A stretch of DNA of 48,618 nucleotides from contig JAPTJF010000463.1 of the NCBI GenBank assembly GCA_029339195.1, positions 1-48,618 on the forward strand, written 5' to 3'. Both the position numbers and the translations under genes were made by a program. Origin of the DNA: Micractinium sp. NFX-FRZ (taxonomy: Eukaryota; Chlorophyta; Trebouxiophyceae; Chlorellales; Chlorellaceae). Below the pieces are notes generated by a model. That model had not been told where the DNA came from. It saw only the letters and a list, made by a program, of their open reading frames with translations, and did no database searches. The first letter of the stretch is position 1. Each line of letters opens with the position of its first letter. This document shows, one piece after another, positions 31,101-40,949 of this stretch.

Positions 31101-33894
31101 CTCGTGCCCTCCCTCTGCTGCTTCCCAGGTTTCCTGCGGCTGTGCAGCCTCGTGCCAGGAGCAGAGGGTGGTCCCGCCGGCGCCAGCTCAGCGCCGCCGC
31201 TGCTCACCATCTTGCACGCCGACCTGCTGGCCTGCTTCGTCGCGCTGGGGCAGCTGGTGATGCCGCTGCTCCAAGAAGCGGGGCACCAGCAGGTGGGGCG
31301 CACAAGCTGCGGGGTGTGGGTGGGGAGCCAGGGTGCAGGTAGCATGTCAGGGCCGACCTGTCAGACCCTCTGCCTCGCCTCCATACCACCCGCTGCTGCT
31401 GCCGTTGAGTGCCCAGGAGAGTCTGCCACTCTCCCCCTCCTGCCGCACCGCCTCACTGGCGTGATGTGCTGCCAGCACCCTGAAGTCACCGCTGCCCCTG
31501 CTTGGCCGCTCACCCTGTGCCCTGCCCTGCAGGCCATGCAGCAGGTGGTGCTGGGGCACGCGTTGCGGGCGCTGTCGGGCGGCCCCCGCACGCCTGACGT
31601 GGGTGCAGGCAGCACAGATGACGTTGTGGAGCGTGCCGCCAGCGCGCTGCGGGTGCTGTGCAGGTGCGGCTCAATGGGTGTGTGTGGGAGGGGCATTAAA
31701 TCCAAAAGGGTAACTTATTGCCTGGCACATGCCAAGGTGGTCTGATACTGCCCGCCCAGCTGCCCTCTGCTTTCGTGTGAACCGTTCACCTCTTTCCTGC
31801 TTCCCCTTCCCGCATCCTTGACCTCCCCTCCTGCCGCAGCTCCGCCACCACCTCTGGCCTGCCCACCTCTCTGGATCTACTGGCCGGGGTGCAGCAGGGC
31901 ATGCAGATGCTGCAGGCGCCTGCGCAGTACCGGCAGTACCAGGAAGCTCACTGCCAGCTGGTCACCGGCCTGGTACATGCGCTGCACGGTATCCCTCCAG
32001 GAGACGGCGCTCTGCGTGCCGCAGCAGAGGCGGCAGTGCAGCAGTCAATTTTCGCGCCCCTGGCGGCGGCGCTGCAGGGGCTGGCAGCGCTGGCAGCGGC
32101 AGGGGCTGGGGGGTCGCCCGGCGTGGGCGGGGCGCCACAGCAGCGCGGCGCGCTGTGGCGGCTGCACGCCGCGCTGCGCCAGCTGGAGGCGCTACTTAAC
32201 TCTCTGGAGAGCTACGCGTGGTGTGAGGGTGACAGCGGCAGCGACATGGCGGGCAGCAGCGGCAGGGGCAGCGGGTTGGCGGGGCAGGAGGTTGCACGCG
32301 GCGTGGCAGCGGCTGCAGTGGGCGTTGTGCTGGCCTGCTGGCCGCAGCTGGCCGAGGTGTGCGCCTGGCGGTGCGGCGGGTGCCAGCTGGCTCCAGCTGG
32401 CACCCTGCAGCGTGAGCTGTATGCTGAGCTGGCGCGCTGCCTGTCCAGCTGCATCAGCCTGGCGCCAGAGGCCTTCCAACAGGCGCTGCCCTCCTTTGCC
32501 GACGCAGCGGCGGCCTGCTTCTTCCTGCCGGGTGCGCCGGGCAGGGCGGGAGGGCAGGCTTGCTTTGCCAGCTGGGCGCTTGGGGGCAAAGGCTGGCTTG
32601 TTGCTGTCAGTTTCACCCAATGTTATCATCATGTGCTCGTCACACAAAGCCTGCTTCCAGCTTCCTTTAAGCACAGTGCTTGCTTCGTGCACTTCTGCCT
32701 GTCCTGAAGGGTGACCATTCCATAGCTCACCTTCCCCGTCTATGCACCACACTACGCTGCAGGCGCTGCCGCACTCAACCGTCCGTTGATCCAGGCGCTG
32801 GAAGCCTACGGCTCACAGCCGCAGTACCAGCAGCCGCTGCTCGCCACCGTGTCTGCCATCCTCGCGGCGCCGCCTGCCCGCCAGCTGGCCGCCCTCCGCG
32901 GCGGCGACGCCGACCCGGAGGCAGCCCAGGCGCTGCTCTCCCTGCTGGGCTGCTGCCTGCGCCAGGCCTGCCAGTGGCGCCAAGTGGGGGCGGCAGCAGC
33001 GGCAGAAGTGGAGGCAGTTCTCCGCCTGGGCCTGCCCCTGTCTGTAGCCAACACTGCCTGCCACCACAAGGATACCTCGTACCAGGCGGTGGGCACACTG
33101 ACCGCCCTGCTGGCGCTGCTGCTGGAGCGAGGCAGCCCGCTGCACGCAAACCTGCTGGGGTTTGCGGCGCAGCAGGGCGCGCTGCTGGTGGAGGGACTGC
33201 TGCTGTCGCTGCTGGCGCTCAACTCGGGGTCACACCTGCCCAAGGCAAGCTGCTGCTGCAGCTAGCATGTGTCGTGATACGTGTGCATATGTGAAGTGCA
33301 TGCTGACGGTGGGGTGCTGCGCTTTGAGCCAAGTGTTTCAGGAGCACCTTCATGCCCTGTGCCTGCCTCCTGCCTGGTGTGCTCCCCCACCCCCACCTGC
33401 TGTGCCCAGCTTGTTTGCAGCGGCTCTGGACCGGGGTTTGTCCAGTTGTACTGACGACGGTACTGCATGGTACTGCCCTGTCGCAGGTGGTGAGCCTGAT
33501 GAGTGACATTGCCCTGCTGGCAGCCTCGCTGGCCCTGGCGCAGCTGCAGCAGCAGGCAGGCAGCGCCGAGGCTGTGTGCTGCCCTGAGGCCGTCTGCTCA
33601 GCGGCCAGCAGCCTGCTGGCTGGCTGGCTGGCAGCAGTGCAAGCCTCGGTGACCGCCGATGGGATCCTGCCTGAGGCAACCATGACAGCCCTGCTAGCAC
33701 AGTGGGACTGGCAGCCGGTCCTGCAGCAGGCGGCGCTCCAACTGACTCAGCAGCAGCAGCAGCCACAGCAGCAGCAGCGGCTGTTGCGAGGTGGCAGCAA
33801 CGGCAGCGCAAACGGCGTGGAGCTGCGGCGGGCGTTGCAGCGTTCGGTGCGGCAGCTGGCAGACTTCATTCGCCGCAGCGGCAGCAGCAGTTGA
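28131..33894 (+). CDS. Transportin-3/MOS14-like importin-beta nuclear import receptor
   Basis: Eleven exons: 28131-28533, 28792-28834, 29019-29652, 29887-30047, 30234-30418, 30669-30893, 31129-31292, 31533-31663, 31840-32531, 32763-33244 and 33487-33894, giving 1175 aa. Transportin-3/MOS14 proteins carry SR splicing factors into the nucleus; importin-13 is the close relative. The N-terminal Exportin-1-like HEAT repeats are visible: an importin-N opening (VRLQAASLLAWKVKRQL), then DVAVRGLCVALANLAIQCSSW, followed by LEFLTLLPQECED, matching the 'LLEILTVLPEE' block. RCFGAWVKWGCLQ matches 'RCLGSWFNLGVLD'. The rest is helical, Leu/Ala-rich and less conserved, with low-complexity Gly/Ser loops and a Gln run near the C-terminus. 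It is longer than the usual ~930-960 aa, mostly through such loops. Intron 10 uses a GC donor. The receptor class is sure; the exact cargo class is not. Confidence 0.85.
30125..30149. repeat. (AAGGC)5 microsatellite in transportin intron 4
   Basis: Five perfect AAGGC units inside the intron between the exons ending 30047 and starting 30234. Confidence 0.9.
33245..33486 (+). other. GC-AG intron, transportin intron 10
   Basis: The exon ends CCC AAG and the intron begins GCAAGC; the acceptor TGTCGCAG ends at 33486. Phase is 0 on both sides, giving LPK-VVSLMSDIALL. Without splicing the frame reads ASCCCS and stops at once. No GT donor is available near the exon end. Confidence 0.8.
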
Positions 33895-34229
33895 CAGCAC
33901 ACACTGTCAGCGAAGCAGCACTGTAGAATTTCCGCCAGGCATGCGCAAGTTTCAAGCAGCAGCCCAAGTTGAGACGCCACAAATAAGACTGCGGCCAGGC
34001 TTGCACTCCCTTGCTCCCCTTTTTTGACTATTTTTGGTTGCCTTTTGGTTGCCTATGCATTTCGTATCACATCAGCGTGGTGACGGCTACCTCCCACATG
34101 CAATAACAGTTGAATGAGGTCGGCGCTGCGCATGTCAGAGCAGGCAGGGGGACCGCAGTAAAGCCGGCTGCCAGCGCATCTGCTGCCAGAATGTGTCATT
34201 TCCGTTGCCCACCGGGGCAGCTCCGCTCC
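33895..34229. other. Convergent 3' region, transportin / TPR gene
   Basis: 335 bp hold both 3' UTRs. TGTAG at 33922 and a T-rich patch (CCCCTTTTTTGACTATTTTT near 34016) are the only features. No TGTAA is seen on either strand. Confidence 0.5.
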
Positions 34230-36298
34230 TCACAGTGGCACCCCCGCCAGGTCAGCGTCCTGCCGCACATCCTGCTGGCTCACCGCCCCCAGCGCCAGCA
34301 GCTGGCGCAGCTGCGCACCCGCCTCCTGCGCCCGCCCGCAGCGCGCCAGCGTGCAGGCATGGTTGTACCGGGCGTCGCACCGCTCCTGGAAGTCAAACGC
34401 CGCCGGCTGCTGCAGCGCAGCCCGGTACCCCGACTCGGCGGCCGCCCAGTGCTGCGCCGCCGCCCCGCCGTCGCCGCCCGCGCCAGCTGCCAGCCGCGCC
34501 AGCTGCACATGCACATCTGCTGCGCCCACCGCCGCCTCTGGGCTGCCCGCCCGGATGCGCTGCGCCTGCTGGTATCCCTCAGACAGGGCGCGCTGCAGCG
34601 CTGCACCAGCGGCCGCGCCGTCCCCCGCCCCAGCCAGCTTCTCCCCCCGCTCCAGCAGCACATCCCCCAGTGCCAGCAGCGGCTCCTCGCTGCCCCGCTG
34701 GAATGCAATGCTGCGCTCCAGCCGGCGGGCGGCATCGTCAAGCAGCGACAGCGCCACCGATAGGTCCTGCAGCAGGCGGGCAGCGGCGGGTGCGGGGTGA
34801 CGAGTGGGCGTGTCTTCTCCCGGGCGCGGGGTTGACAGCGGGCTGCATTGCATTGCCTGAGGCACGGCGACCACAGCAGGGCCCCAGCAGCGCCCCACCT
34901 GCGCCTGCTGTGCCATCGCCAGCAGCCCGCGGCTCCAGTTGATCAGCAGCCCAGGCACGTCGTCGCCGTCTGCTGCGTCGCTCAGGCCACAGGCACGCTG
35001 GTAGGCCTGCATGGCCTCCTGGAACAGAGCCCCCCCCACCGAGCCCTGCCCCGCTTCGCAGCACAGCGAGGCGCGCTGGACCAGGCAGTCGGCCAGGTTG
35101 GACCAAGTCTGCAGGGGGTGGCAGGCGGGAGAGAAGGATTTGTAGGCAGGGTTGAACATTTTGTTGTCAACAGTCGGCCATGTCAAGCTAGGTCTGGGAG
35201 AGCTGCCAAATCCGGTGCAGGAAACAAGGGGGAAGCGGGCAGCATGATCAACGTACGGAAGCCCCGACATGAGGCAGGTTTGAAAAGGTGCAGGATGTGG
35301 AATGCAGGCAGGAATGGGAGCGGGCGAGCGCTTCTGTGTCTGAGTTGCATCACCAGAAGGGTGAGCTGCAGAAGTGTCATGTCTCTTTGTGCACACGCCC
35401 TGCAACAGGCGCACGCTTGACGTCTGCTCCCACCCGCCGTCCCCACACCCACCCACCCACACGCATGCAAGTACAGCCCCCCGCCCACCCTCACCAGCGC
35501 ATCCTCCTCCCGCTGCAGAGCCGCCTGGTAGGCCTCGGTGGCCTGCTGTAGCAGCTGCACCGCCTGCCCAGCATCCCTCTTGGCGCACACCTCTGCCCAG
35601 GAGCTGCATTGGCACAGGCCCAAGGCGGGGGGGTGTGGCATAGGGGGCAGTCACAGAGGAATGTGGTTGTTCCTCCCAAGCTGCACTGCTACCGTGGGTA
35701 TTCAGGCCCAGCTGATCAGGGCAGCAGCTGTCCCTTGCCTGATGCAATGGAGAACCAAACAGGGCGGCAGAACCCACGTCACAGCTACTGTAGTGTCACC
35801 TCTGTGCCCCACCGCCTCACCTCAGTGCATTGCCGGCGTTGACCAGCGCATCGACCCTCGGCTGCCCGCCCTCCAGCACCCGCTGATACGCCGCCACGCT
35901 GTCACGCAGCAACGCCTCTGCCTGGCTATCTGCCTGCTGCACTGCCGCCGCGGTCAGCTCGTCATCCGCCAGTGCTGCACAGGCAGCCAGCGTGGCCTCT
36001 GCTCCCTCCTGCAGGCTCTCTGCCAGCCCAAACAGGACATCGGCATCGTCGTGCCCCCCAGCAGCTAGAGCTTCGCGGTACTTGGCCTGCTTGCAGGGTT
36101 GGTGGAGGGCAGGTTGGCGGTGCTGCTCTGCCCAGCAGGCGGCAGCGGGTGGCAGCAGCGGCGGTGGCAGTCCCTTCGCAGAGGCACCCTCTTCTGCCTG
36201 CGCACCACGGCCTGCGCGTATAGCCCTACAGCCTCTGCACCGCGACGCCGCTCGGCCCGCTGCTGCAGTTGCTGCGCCGAGCGCAAAAAGTTCTGCAT
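34230..36298 (-). CDS. Tetratricopeptide-repeat protein of unknown role
   Basis: Five exons: 36298-36206, 36086-35821, 35603-35495, 35108-34899 and 34766-34230, giving 404 aa. TPR motifs mediate protein-protein contacts. Repeats visible in order are GLYAQAVAKYREALAAGG (spanning intron 1), DVLFGLAESLQEGAEA, SQAEALLRDSVAAYQRVLE with VDALVNAGNAL, QAVQLLQQATEAYQAALQ, TWSNLADCLVQRASL, ALFQEAMQAYQRACGLS and, in the last exon, AARRLERSIAFQRG, HWAAAESGYRAALQQP and ARYNHACTLARCGRAQEA. Exon 1 has several possible donors in the same phase; GTG|GTGCGC was chosen because it gives the best TPR helix. There is no membrane segment or clear targeting peptide. The partner is unknown. Confidence 0.8.
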
Positions 36299-36918
36299 GG
36301 TTCCTTCGCTTATTCTTGCAGCGGCTTGAGAAAGGTGCGAATGAGTCGCAGCGCGAAGGCAAAGCGTGAACAAGCGATGGGGCTCCGGCATCACAACTGT
36401 GCTTCCCACCTGCTGGCGCCTGCCGACACCACCACAGCGCAGCGCATGCATGTGCTGTCGGCGCAATCGCATATTCTAAGTGCACTAGCAGAGCTCAGGT
36501 TACAGGTTTCTGTGTGCTTGCATCTTTGGGAGGCAGTCCTGGATGCACGCAAGAAGACGCAGAGAGCACAGGGGAGGGCAGGGAAGAGGGCGTTGTGGCT
36601 AGTAAGCGAACGCACGCCTCCAGAGTGGCACATGTGGGCATGAAGCCAGGGTGGTGTGCTGGAGGGAAACAGGGTTATGTGTACATGGCAGCAGTTGGGG
36701 GTTGCAGGGGTTGCACAGGGCGAAAACTGGGTGGGCCATTGCAAGCTGAGCGGAAAGCTTGGAGAGGGGACGAGGGGCTGCTGTTTGCAGGGGGGGGCAG
36801 CGTATCGGCATGAGGAGGTGCATTGGGAGGGTCTCATCTGGTGCCCACGGGAGGACATTGGGCTGGATTTAGTTGGGCCTGGCGAGTGGGCCGACGGCTT
36901 GGTGGCTCCCCTGCTCGT
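36299..36918. other. TPR gene upstream region and YaaW-like 3' UTR
   Basis: Both flanking genes run leftwards. A TGTAA at 36504-36500 (minus) probably ends the YaaW-like transcript, leaving about 200 bp of promoter for the TPR gene. No coding signal. Confidence 0.5.
36500..36504 (-). terminator. TGTAA polyadenylation-type element, YaaW-like gene
   Basis: TGTAA on the minus strand about 415 nt after the predicted stop at 36919. Confidence 0.35.
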
Positions 36919-39042
36919 TCAGGCGCTGCTGTTGCTGAAACCTGCAACAGGAATGCCGGGCAGAAATGATGCATGGGCGCAGGTGGTTGCTTTGGTAAGC
37001 ACAGCAGACGGTAGGAACCAGTCCGCCCGATCTGTTCTTCAACTTGCTACTCATGCATGTGCAGTGTGTGAGGCGTGCCCCGCAGCGCAGAGTGCAGCAG
37101 CCTCCCCTTCCTCCGAGCCACACCCGCCCGCCAACCAGCCAGGGCGGTACCCACCGTAGGTGCGCAGTAGCCGGATCTGCGCCAGGGCAAACACCACCTT
37201 GCACACGCGGCTCCAGTCGGTGCCGATGCTGACCCACAGCAGGTCCAGCGCTGTGCTGGCCCACATCAGTGGGCCCAGCAGGCTCAGCACGGAGCGTGCG
37301 GCGGCGTAGCGCGAGGCGGCCGCCGTCACACCCTCCTTGGCAGCCTGCAGAGGCGGTGGGTGAGGATATTAAAGAAGGTTCAGCAGGGAGGAGGATCCGG
37401 GGATGGCAAGGGACAGCGCAGCTGCCTAGCAGGCCTGCTATGCTCCGTGCCCCGCACTGGTGGCCCCATGCACCGCCCCCTCGACCTCATCTTGGCACAG
37501 GACTCAGCAGCGCCCCCATTCCCCTCCTCATCCGCACTCATGCACCCCCGCCCCCGCACCTGCATTGCCACCTTTGCCTTGACGCCGCCCTGCACGCCCT
37601 TGGCCCCCGCTGACAGCGCCAGGTGCAGCGTCGCCTCGTAGCGGATGTGGGAGGAGAGCAGCTTGCCGCTTAGGCGTGACATCACTGCCTGCTGCAGGTT
37701 GCTCACCGCCAGCGCGCTGCCCAGCTTGCCCAGTGTGGGGACGACCTCCTCCTGACCCAGCTTCAGCGGCGCCAGCAGGCGGTGCAGCAGACCCGCCACG
37801 CCGCGCTGCCGCCGCCCCTCTGTGCCCGCCGCCTTGGCAGCAGCCCCTCCGTCGCCGGCGCCGGCATACTCGGCCGCGGCCCGCGAGGAGGCTGACTCTG
37901 TTGCTCCGTCCACGGCGTCCCCGTGCCGCTCCAGCAGGGCCAGGAAGATCTCGGCTTCCAGCTCGTTGGTCAGCAGGCTGCGTGGTCAGCAGGGGGTGCG
38001 GATCAGCACAGCATACACACGTGGTGGTTGGACGGGGGGGAGGTGCAATATAAGCAGATCACACACGAACAGGATGGTGGGTTGACCTGCCAGGCACATT
38101 GTCTGCTTGCCTGGCAGGTCAACGTACAGCCGCTTCCCTGTTCACACCAACAGTGTGAATTTGCAAGCACCCAGCGCTTCGTTGCGGGGCACTGCCCCAA
38201 AGCCCCCCGCCCCCGCATGTGGGCATGCCCCTACCTGGGCATCCCCCCTCCCATTGAGGCACCCACCTGCTGCTGCAGCGGATGCCCAGCTTGTCGCGCA
38301 CCATGAGCAGCACCTGGCGGTAGCCGGGCCAGACGCCACGCAGCGTGGAGCGCGAGTCGGCGGCCAGGAAGCGCAGGCGGCGGTCAATGGCGAGTATGAG
38401 CACCTCGCGCCCCGACTCCAGCGCAGACAGACCCTCCCGCTCCGCCACGATGCTCTTGACCAGCGGGGAGAAGAGTGAGCGGCCTGGGGGAGGGAAGACG
38501 GGAACGAGGGGTCAAGCAAGGGTATGCCGCAACGACGAGGCGACGCAAGAGCAAGCTCAAACGTGGGTGGCAGCCACAAGAGTGATTCCCCTGACAGGCA
38601 TGCACCCACCTGCCAGCAGCGCGTGGATCTGCTCCAGTTCCTCATCTGTCGCCAGCTCCAAAACCTCAAACAGCTCGGGGTCAACCTGCACACCAAAGGG
38701 CAGCGCATTCAAAACCAACCCAGCGCAGCGGGCGCCGCAGGTCCGCCAGCGGCACAACGCTCCACGCTGCTGCAGGCAACACCACCCCGGCTAGCAGGAG
38801 CATCCGGCGATGCATGTGCTTGCCTGTGGCCTCCTGGGCCTCACGCTGCTGGCCCCAGGCCGCCCTGCCGCCCGGCTGCTCGCGCCGAAGTCATCGCTGC
38901 CATCCTCGGGTTGTGCGGCTGCCACGAATCGAGAGCGGCAAATGCAATGCCTGGCGAGCCCAAACGAGGGGCGCGCGGGCAGGGGTGGCCGGGCAGCAGA
39001 CAGGCGGGCCGAGAGGCCTGCTGCAGAGGCGGCTAGAGCCAT
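36919..39042 (-). CDS. YaaW/UPF0174-like protein, probably plastid-targeted
   Basis: Six exons: 39042-38845, 38685-38610, 38483-38267, 37977-37560, 37344-37155 and 36941-36919, giving 373 aa. The N-terminus (1-40, MALAASAAGLSARLSAARPP onward) is rich in Ala, Ser and Arg with no acidic residue, like a chloroplast transit peptide. The mature part follows the bacterial YaaW layout: LATDEELEQIHALL at the start, GRSLFSPLVKSI, LAADSRSTLRGVWPGYRQVLLMVRDKLGI (like 'KLRGHGKLYRAILLDVSKRLKL'), LLTNELEAEIFLALLERHGD and a C-terminal helical region, ARSVLSLLGPLMWASTALDL ... VVFALAQIRLLRTYG, like the 'VTIPAVLQIACLRRM' end. The family has no settled biochemical function. The last coding exon is 23 nt and adds only FSNSSA after a split Gly; it rests on phase and a good acceptor, so the very C-terminus is uncertain. 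Confidence 0.75.
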
Positions 39043-39934
39043 CCCTCGCCCCTCCCCGTGCTTGCGGCCGAGGGCAAAATGTGCGAGGAAGGGCCAAGTC
39101 CCAGTGCGGCCCTGAAAATGCCAGATTGCTGCGCCGCCGCCAGGCGGGCAGCGGTACACATGCACGGGTGGCTCGGCTCTGCAGCACGTTAGAAACCAAC
39201 TGAGCATAATCTGGAGCTACTCAACTGCATGCCAGCTATACTTTGAGGCAGCAGCATGCAGAGCCGCACCCTCCACCGCAGCGCCTGCGTGGACCGCCTC
39301 CTCAACGGCATTTCAGTACCAAGCAGGAACACTATTTGCCCAGGGCTCCTGGAACCTTTGCACACACCGCCTTGATGACCCGAGATTCACAGCCCACACT
39401 GGCAGCACAGTGCCTCGAACCAATGCAGGCTTAAGCTAGGAAAGCACGAGCATCACGGCCAGTGGCTGTGCCTCCAGCCCTGACTGCCCCTGCATCTGCG
39501 CCTCGTGCACGGATCTCACCAGCTGCCCAGCATTGGCGGGGTGTGAGACTTACAGCTGGAAAGAGAAACTGGAGGAACTGAGAGCGGGAGCGCCTGCCTC
39601 TGGCAGGCATTTGCGGTGCGGTGCAAGGTGTGAGGGTTCGGTTGTTGATGCTGCGGTGGTGCGTGCGGCGGAAGCCCCGCGGTGCCCTCAAGGCGCCCGC
39701 GCCGCCGCCCCCCGGTGATGGTGTGTGACGCTGGGCGCTGCCATGCCCGCCGCACGCCAGCCATGCCTGCTGCAAGCGGGTGGTTGGCGTGGCATACGAT
39801 CGGTGTACAACTGCTGCGCCGTTCAGCCACCACTGCTGTGCTGGCTGCCGCTGCCATGGGTGGCAGCCCGGCTGGGCCGTCGTGGGCCTCAGCTAGCATG
39901 GGATATAGCATGAGGCGCTGCCGAGCTGGCCGCT
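39043..39934. other. mtACP 3' UTR and YaaW-like upstream region
   Basis: 892 bp between two leftward genes. TGTAA at 39554-39550 (minus) is a likely end of the mtACP transcript. The remaining ~500 bp would hold the YaaW-like promoter. A 131-residue open frame at 39911-39516 overlaps the mtACP 3' UTR and shows no domain. Confidence 0.5.
39550..39554 (-). terminator. TGTAA polyadenylation-type element, mtACP
   Basis: TGTAA on the minus strand about 380 nt downstream of the mtACP stop. Confidence 0.35.
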
Positions 39935-40650
39935 CTACTTGGCCATGGGGTTGGAGGCAATGTACGCGATGGCGTCGCCGCAGCTCTGGATCTTGTCTGC
40001 CTCGCTGTCAGGGATCTCAATCGCAAACTCCTCCTCCAGTGCCATCACCAGCTCCACAGTGTCCAGGCTGTCCAGGCCCAGGTCCTTCTGGAACACAGCA
40101 GCAGGGGACACCTGCAGGGTGCGGAGCAGGGAGCAACGGCGAGGGCGGAAGTTTGTGTGCAAGTGCGTCGTCGAACAGAGCAGGGACTGGCAGACGGGTT
40201 GGCATGGGCACTGCGCACCAGCAGCGCACAGCAAAGCATTGAGAGTATGCGGCAACATTAGCACACAGCGAGGCTGCGCTGCTGCAAACGTCGGCGGCGC
40301 TCCGCCACAGCCGACCACCGCCACCGCCGCCGCCCGCATGTCTGAACCTAAACCCTGGGCCTGCGATCGCGGCCTGGCGGCCCGCCCGGCAGCCGCTCCA
40401 CCGCCGGCCCTACCGCCTGGGGAAAGCCCAGCCCTCTCACCTTGCCCGCATCCACCTTCTCAAAGTTCTTCACCACGCCCAGGACGCGGTCGGTCACCTC
40501 ATTCTTATCGAGATATGAGGCATCCGCAAAGCCGCGCAGCAATTGGAGGGAGGCTGGGGCTGCCGCTCCCTGCTGCGTCGCGGGCACCGCCTGGAGCCGC
40601 ACAGTGGCCAGCACGCCCTGGCGGATGGCCTGCAGGGTGCGCTGCAGCAT
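39935..40650 (-). CDS. Mitochondrial acyl carrier protein (NDUFAB1/mtACP)
   Basis: Two exons, 40650-40441 and 40111-39935, give 128 aa. The N-terminal ~40 residues ([20 protein letters not shown] onward) are Arg-rich and amphipathic with no acids, like a mitochondrial presequence. The mature domain has [14 protein letters not shown], then [20 protein letters not shown] with the DSL serine that carries 4'-phosphopantetheine, and [23 protein letters not shown]. mtACP carries growing acyl chains in mitochondrial fatty-acid synthesis (octanoate for lipoate), is a structural part of respiratory complex I and supports LYR proteins including the Fe-S machinery (family knowledge). Presequence and [14 protein letters not shown] favour the mitochondrial over the plastid form. 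The gene is divergent from TM9SF. Confidence 0.95.
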
Positions 40651-40949
40651 GGTGGCGGGTCGCTGGGAGGTGGGCGGGGGCAGGGAGACGGGGCTGGAGA
40701 GGTGTTGGCGAGGGAACTGCAGGTGGAAACTCTCGGCTGCATGGGCCCCTTGCCTCCCGTTTGTTGTCTCCGTAAATCCCCCACCCTGACCGGGCAGCAA
40801 TCCCCAGCCATTGCAACGCATCGCAAGCGCCCAGGCAGCTGCACTTGCGCCTCGCTCGCTCAGCGGCCGAACCACCAAGTCGAGCAGCTGGGCGCGCGCC
40901 CTTTGAATCAAGCGCACCAGGCGGGCTCTAGGGTCGGATTAGGGTCCCC
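40651..40949. promoter_or_regulatory. Divergent promoter, mtACP / TM9SF
   Basis: 299 bp separate the two start codons. No TATA box is clear. Both genes are housekeeping in type, which fits a shared bidirectional promoter. Confidence 0.5.

Noticed and set aside
39516..39911. 131-residue open frame on the minus strand downstream of mtACP
   Set aside because: It overlaps the probable mtACP 3' UTR, has no domain and no matching exons; GC-rich DNA gives many such frames.
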